A stretch of 25,239 bases of DNA from RGUW01 sp040399325. Its GTDB lineage: Bacteria; Cyanobacteriota; Cyanobacteriia; PCC-6307; Cyanobiaceae. Shown one piece after another: positions 24,624 through 25,239 of this stretch. Location of the stretch: assembly GCA_040399325.1 (NCBI GenBank), contig JBBASJ010000033.1, positions 1 to 25,239 on the forward strand, read 5' to 3'. The notes beneath the pieces were generated by a model. The model was not told where the DNA came from. It searched no databases and worked only from the letters and a program-made list of their open reading frames with translations. Position 1 is the first letter of the stretch. Each line of letters opens with the position of its first letter. The position numbers and the translations under genes were made by a program.

Positions 24624-25220
24624 GTGACCACGATCCCCATTGTCATCGAGGAGTCGGGTCGCGGTGAGCGGGCGTTTGACATTTACTCGCGTCTGCTGCG
24701 CGAGCGCATCGTCTTTCTGGGCGAGCCGGTGACAGCCGAATCAGCCAACCGCATCGTGGCCCAGCTGCTGTTCCTGGAAGCCGAGGACCCCGACAAAGAC
24801 ATTTTCCTCTACATCAACTCGCCCGGGGGCTCGGTCTATGACGGGCTCGGGATCTTCGACACCATGCAGCACATCAAACCCGACGTGCAGACGGTGTGCC
24901 TGGGCCTGGCCGCCTCCATGGGTGCCTTTCTGCTGTGCGCCGGCGCCAAGGGCAAGCGCAGCAGCCTGACCCACTCGCGCATCATGATTCACCAGCCCCT
25001 GGGCGGGGCTCGCGGTCAGGCCAGCGACATCCGCATTCAGGCCGACGAGATTCTCTACCTCAAGAAAAAGCTCAATCAGGAACTCGCCGATCGCACCGGC
25101 CAGCCGCTGCCCCGCATCGAAGAAGACACCGACCGCGATTTCTTCATGTCGCCGGCCGAAGCGGTTGACTACGGCCTGATTGACAAGGTGATCGACAAAC
25201 GTCCCGTCCGCCCGGTGTGA
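24624..25220 (+). CDS. clpP: ATP-dependent Clp protease proteolytic subunit
   Basis: A complete 198-residue ClpP from GTG 24624. The catalytic Ser98 in 'GLAASMGAFLL', His123 in 'RIMIHQP' and Asp172 ('DRDFF') are at the standard numbers, so this is an active ClpP and not the inactive ClpR type. 'YINSPGGSVYDGLGIFDTMQ' and 'ARGQASDIRIQADEILYLKKKLN' are the handle and helix regions. It forms the barrel that degrades substrates passed by ClpC or ClpX. The remaining 19 bases after the stop contain a GGCAAGGGG-like ribosome-site stretch, suggesting another clp gene follows. ClpS is encoded about 3.7 kb to the left. Confidence 0.97.
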   Translation: MTTIPIVIEESGRGERAFDIYSRLLRERIVFLGEPVTAESANRIVAQLLFLEAEDPDKDIFLYINSPGGSVYDGLGIFDTMQHIKPDVQTVCLGLAASMGAFLLCAGAKGKRSSLTHSRIMIHQPLGGARGQASDIRIQADEILYLKKKLNQELADRTGQPLPRIEEDTDRDFFMSPAEAVDYGLIDKVIDKRPVRPV

Positions 25221-25239
25221 AGTCCGGCGGCAAGGGGCG

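Overview
The window looks like the core chromosome of a GC-rich unicellular cyanobacterium of the Synechococcus/Cyanobium group. It carries cyanobacterial marker genes: a phycobilisome rod linker, the orange carotenoid protein (OCP) with its recovery protein, the cytochrome b6f subunit PetN, the photosystem II biogenesis factor Psb29/Thf1, ClpS and ClpP, the FO synthase subunit CofH, and a 6S RNA gene just downstream of purK. Genes are tightly packed. Several neighbours share ATGA/GTGA start-stop overlaps, and six convergent pairs overlap at their 3' ends.

Left part (1-8650): a SnoaL-like protein. Then a minus-strand run of a GH57 glycosidase, a short-chain dehydrogenase, a CYP120-like cytochrome P450 and a small one-helix protein that is too short for most gene callers. 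Next comes a decayed staphylococcal-nuclease-like gene (about 4330-4545), a small secreted protein, a TspO-like membrane protein, and a class I methyltransferase broken by a one-base frameshift inside its SAM-binding motif. An unrecognised phosphoribosyltransferase-fold protein follows, divergent from a PPOX-type flavoprotein. The part ends with a DUF1499 protein coupled to a small lipoprotein, and a small membrane protein.

Middle part (8650-12190): the light-harvesting and photoprotection block. A rod linker reads rightward. Convergent to it is an ocp-crtW-frp cassette reading leftward: OCP quenches phycobilisomes, CrtW makes the ketocarotenoid OCP binds, and FRP switches OCP off. Sampled 60-base lines of the cassette are 47-50% GC, against 72% in a sampled line of cofH, so the cassette may have a different origin. 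A 6-bp-arm inverted repeat lies at the likely ocp transcription start.

Right part (12190-25239): a DCC-family protein, a DUF985 cupin, a small membrane protein, an alpha/beta hydrolase coupled to a ClC-type chloride channel, RecQ helicase, an orphan sugar-type ABC permease, and purK followed by 6S RNA. Then nitroreductase, DUF2103 and ClpS read leftward, and petN, a 50-residue membrane ORF, cofH and an anchored protein of unknown function read rightward. Psb29 and ClpP close the window.

I found no CRISPR array, insertion sequence, phage gene or recognisable tRNA. The strongest leads beyond routine annotation are the 6S RNA, the nuclease pseudogene, the methyltransferase frameshift, the uncharacterised PRTase-like gene, the compositionally distinct OCP cassette with its inverted repeat, and the mutually exclusive hairpins after the linker gene.
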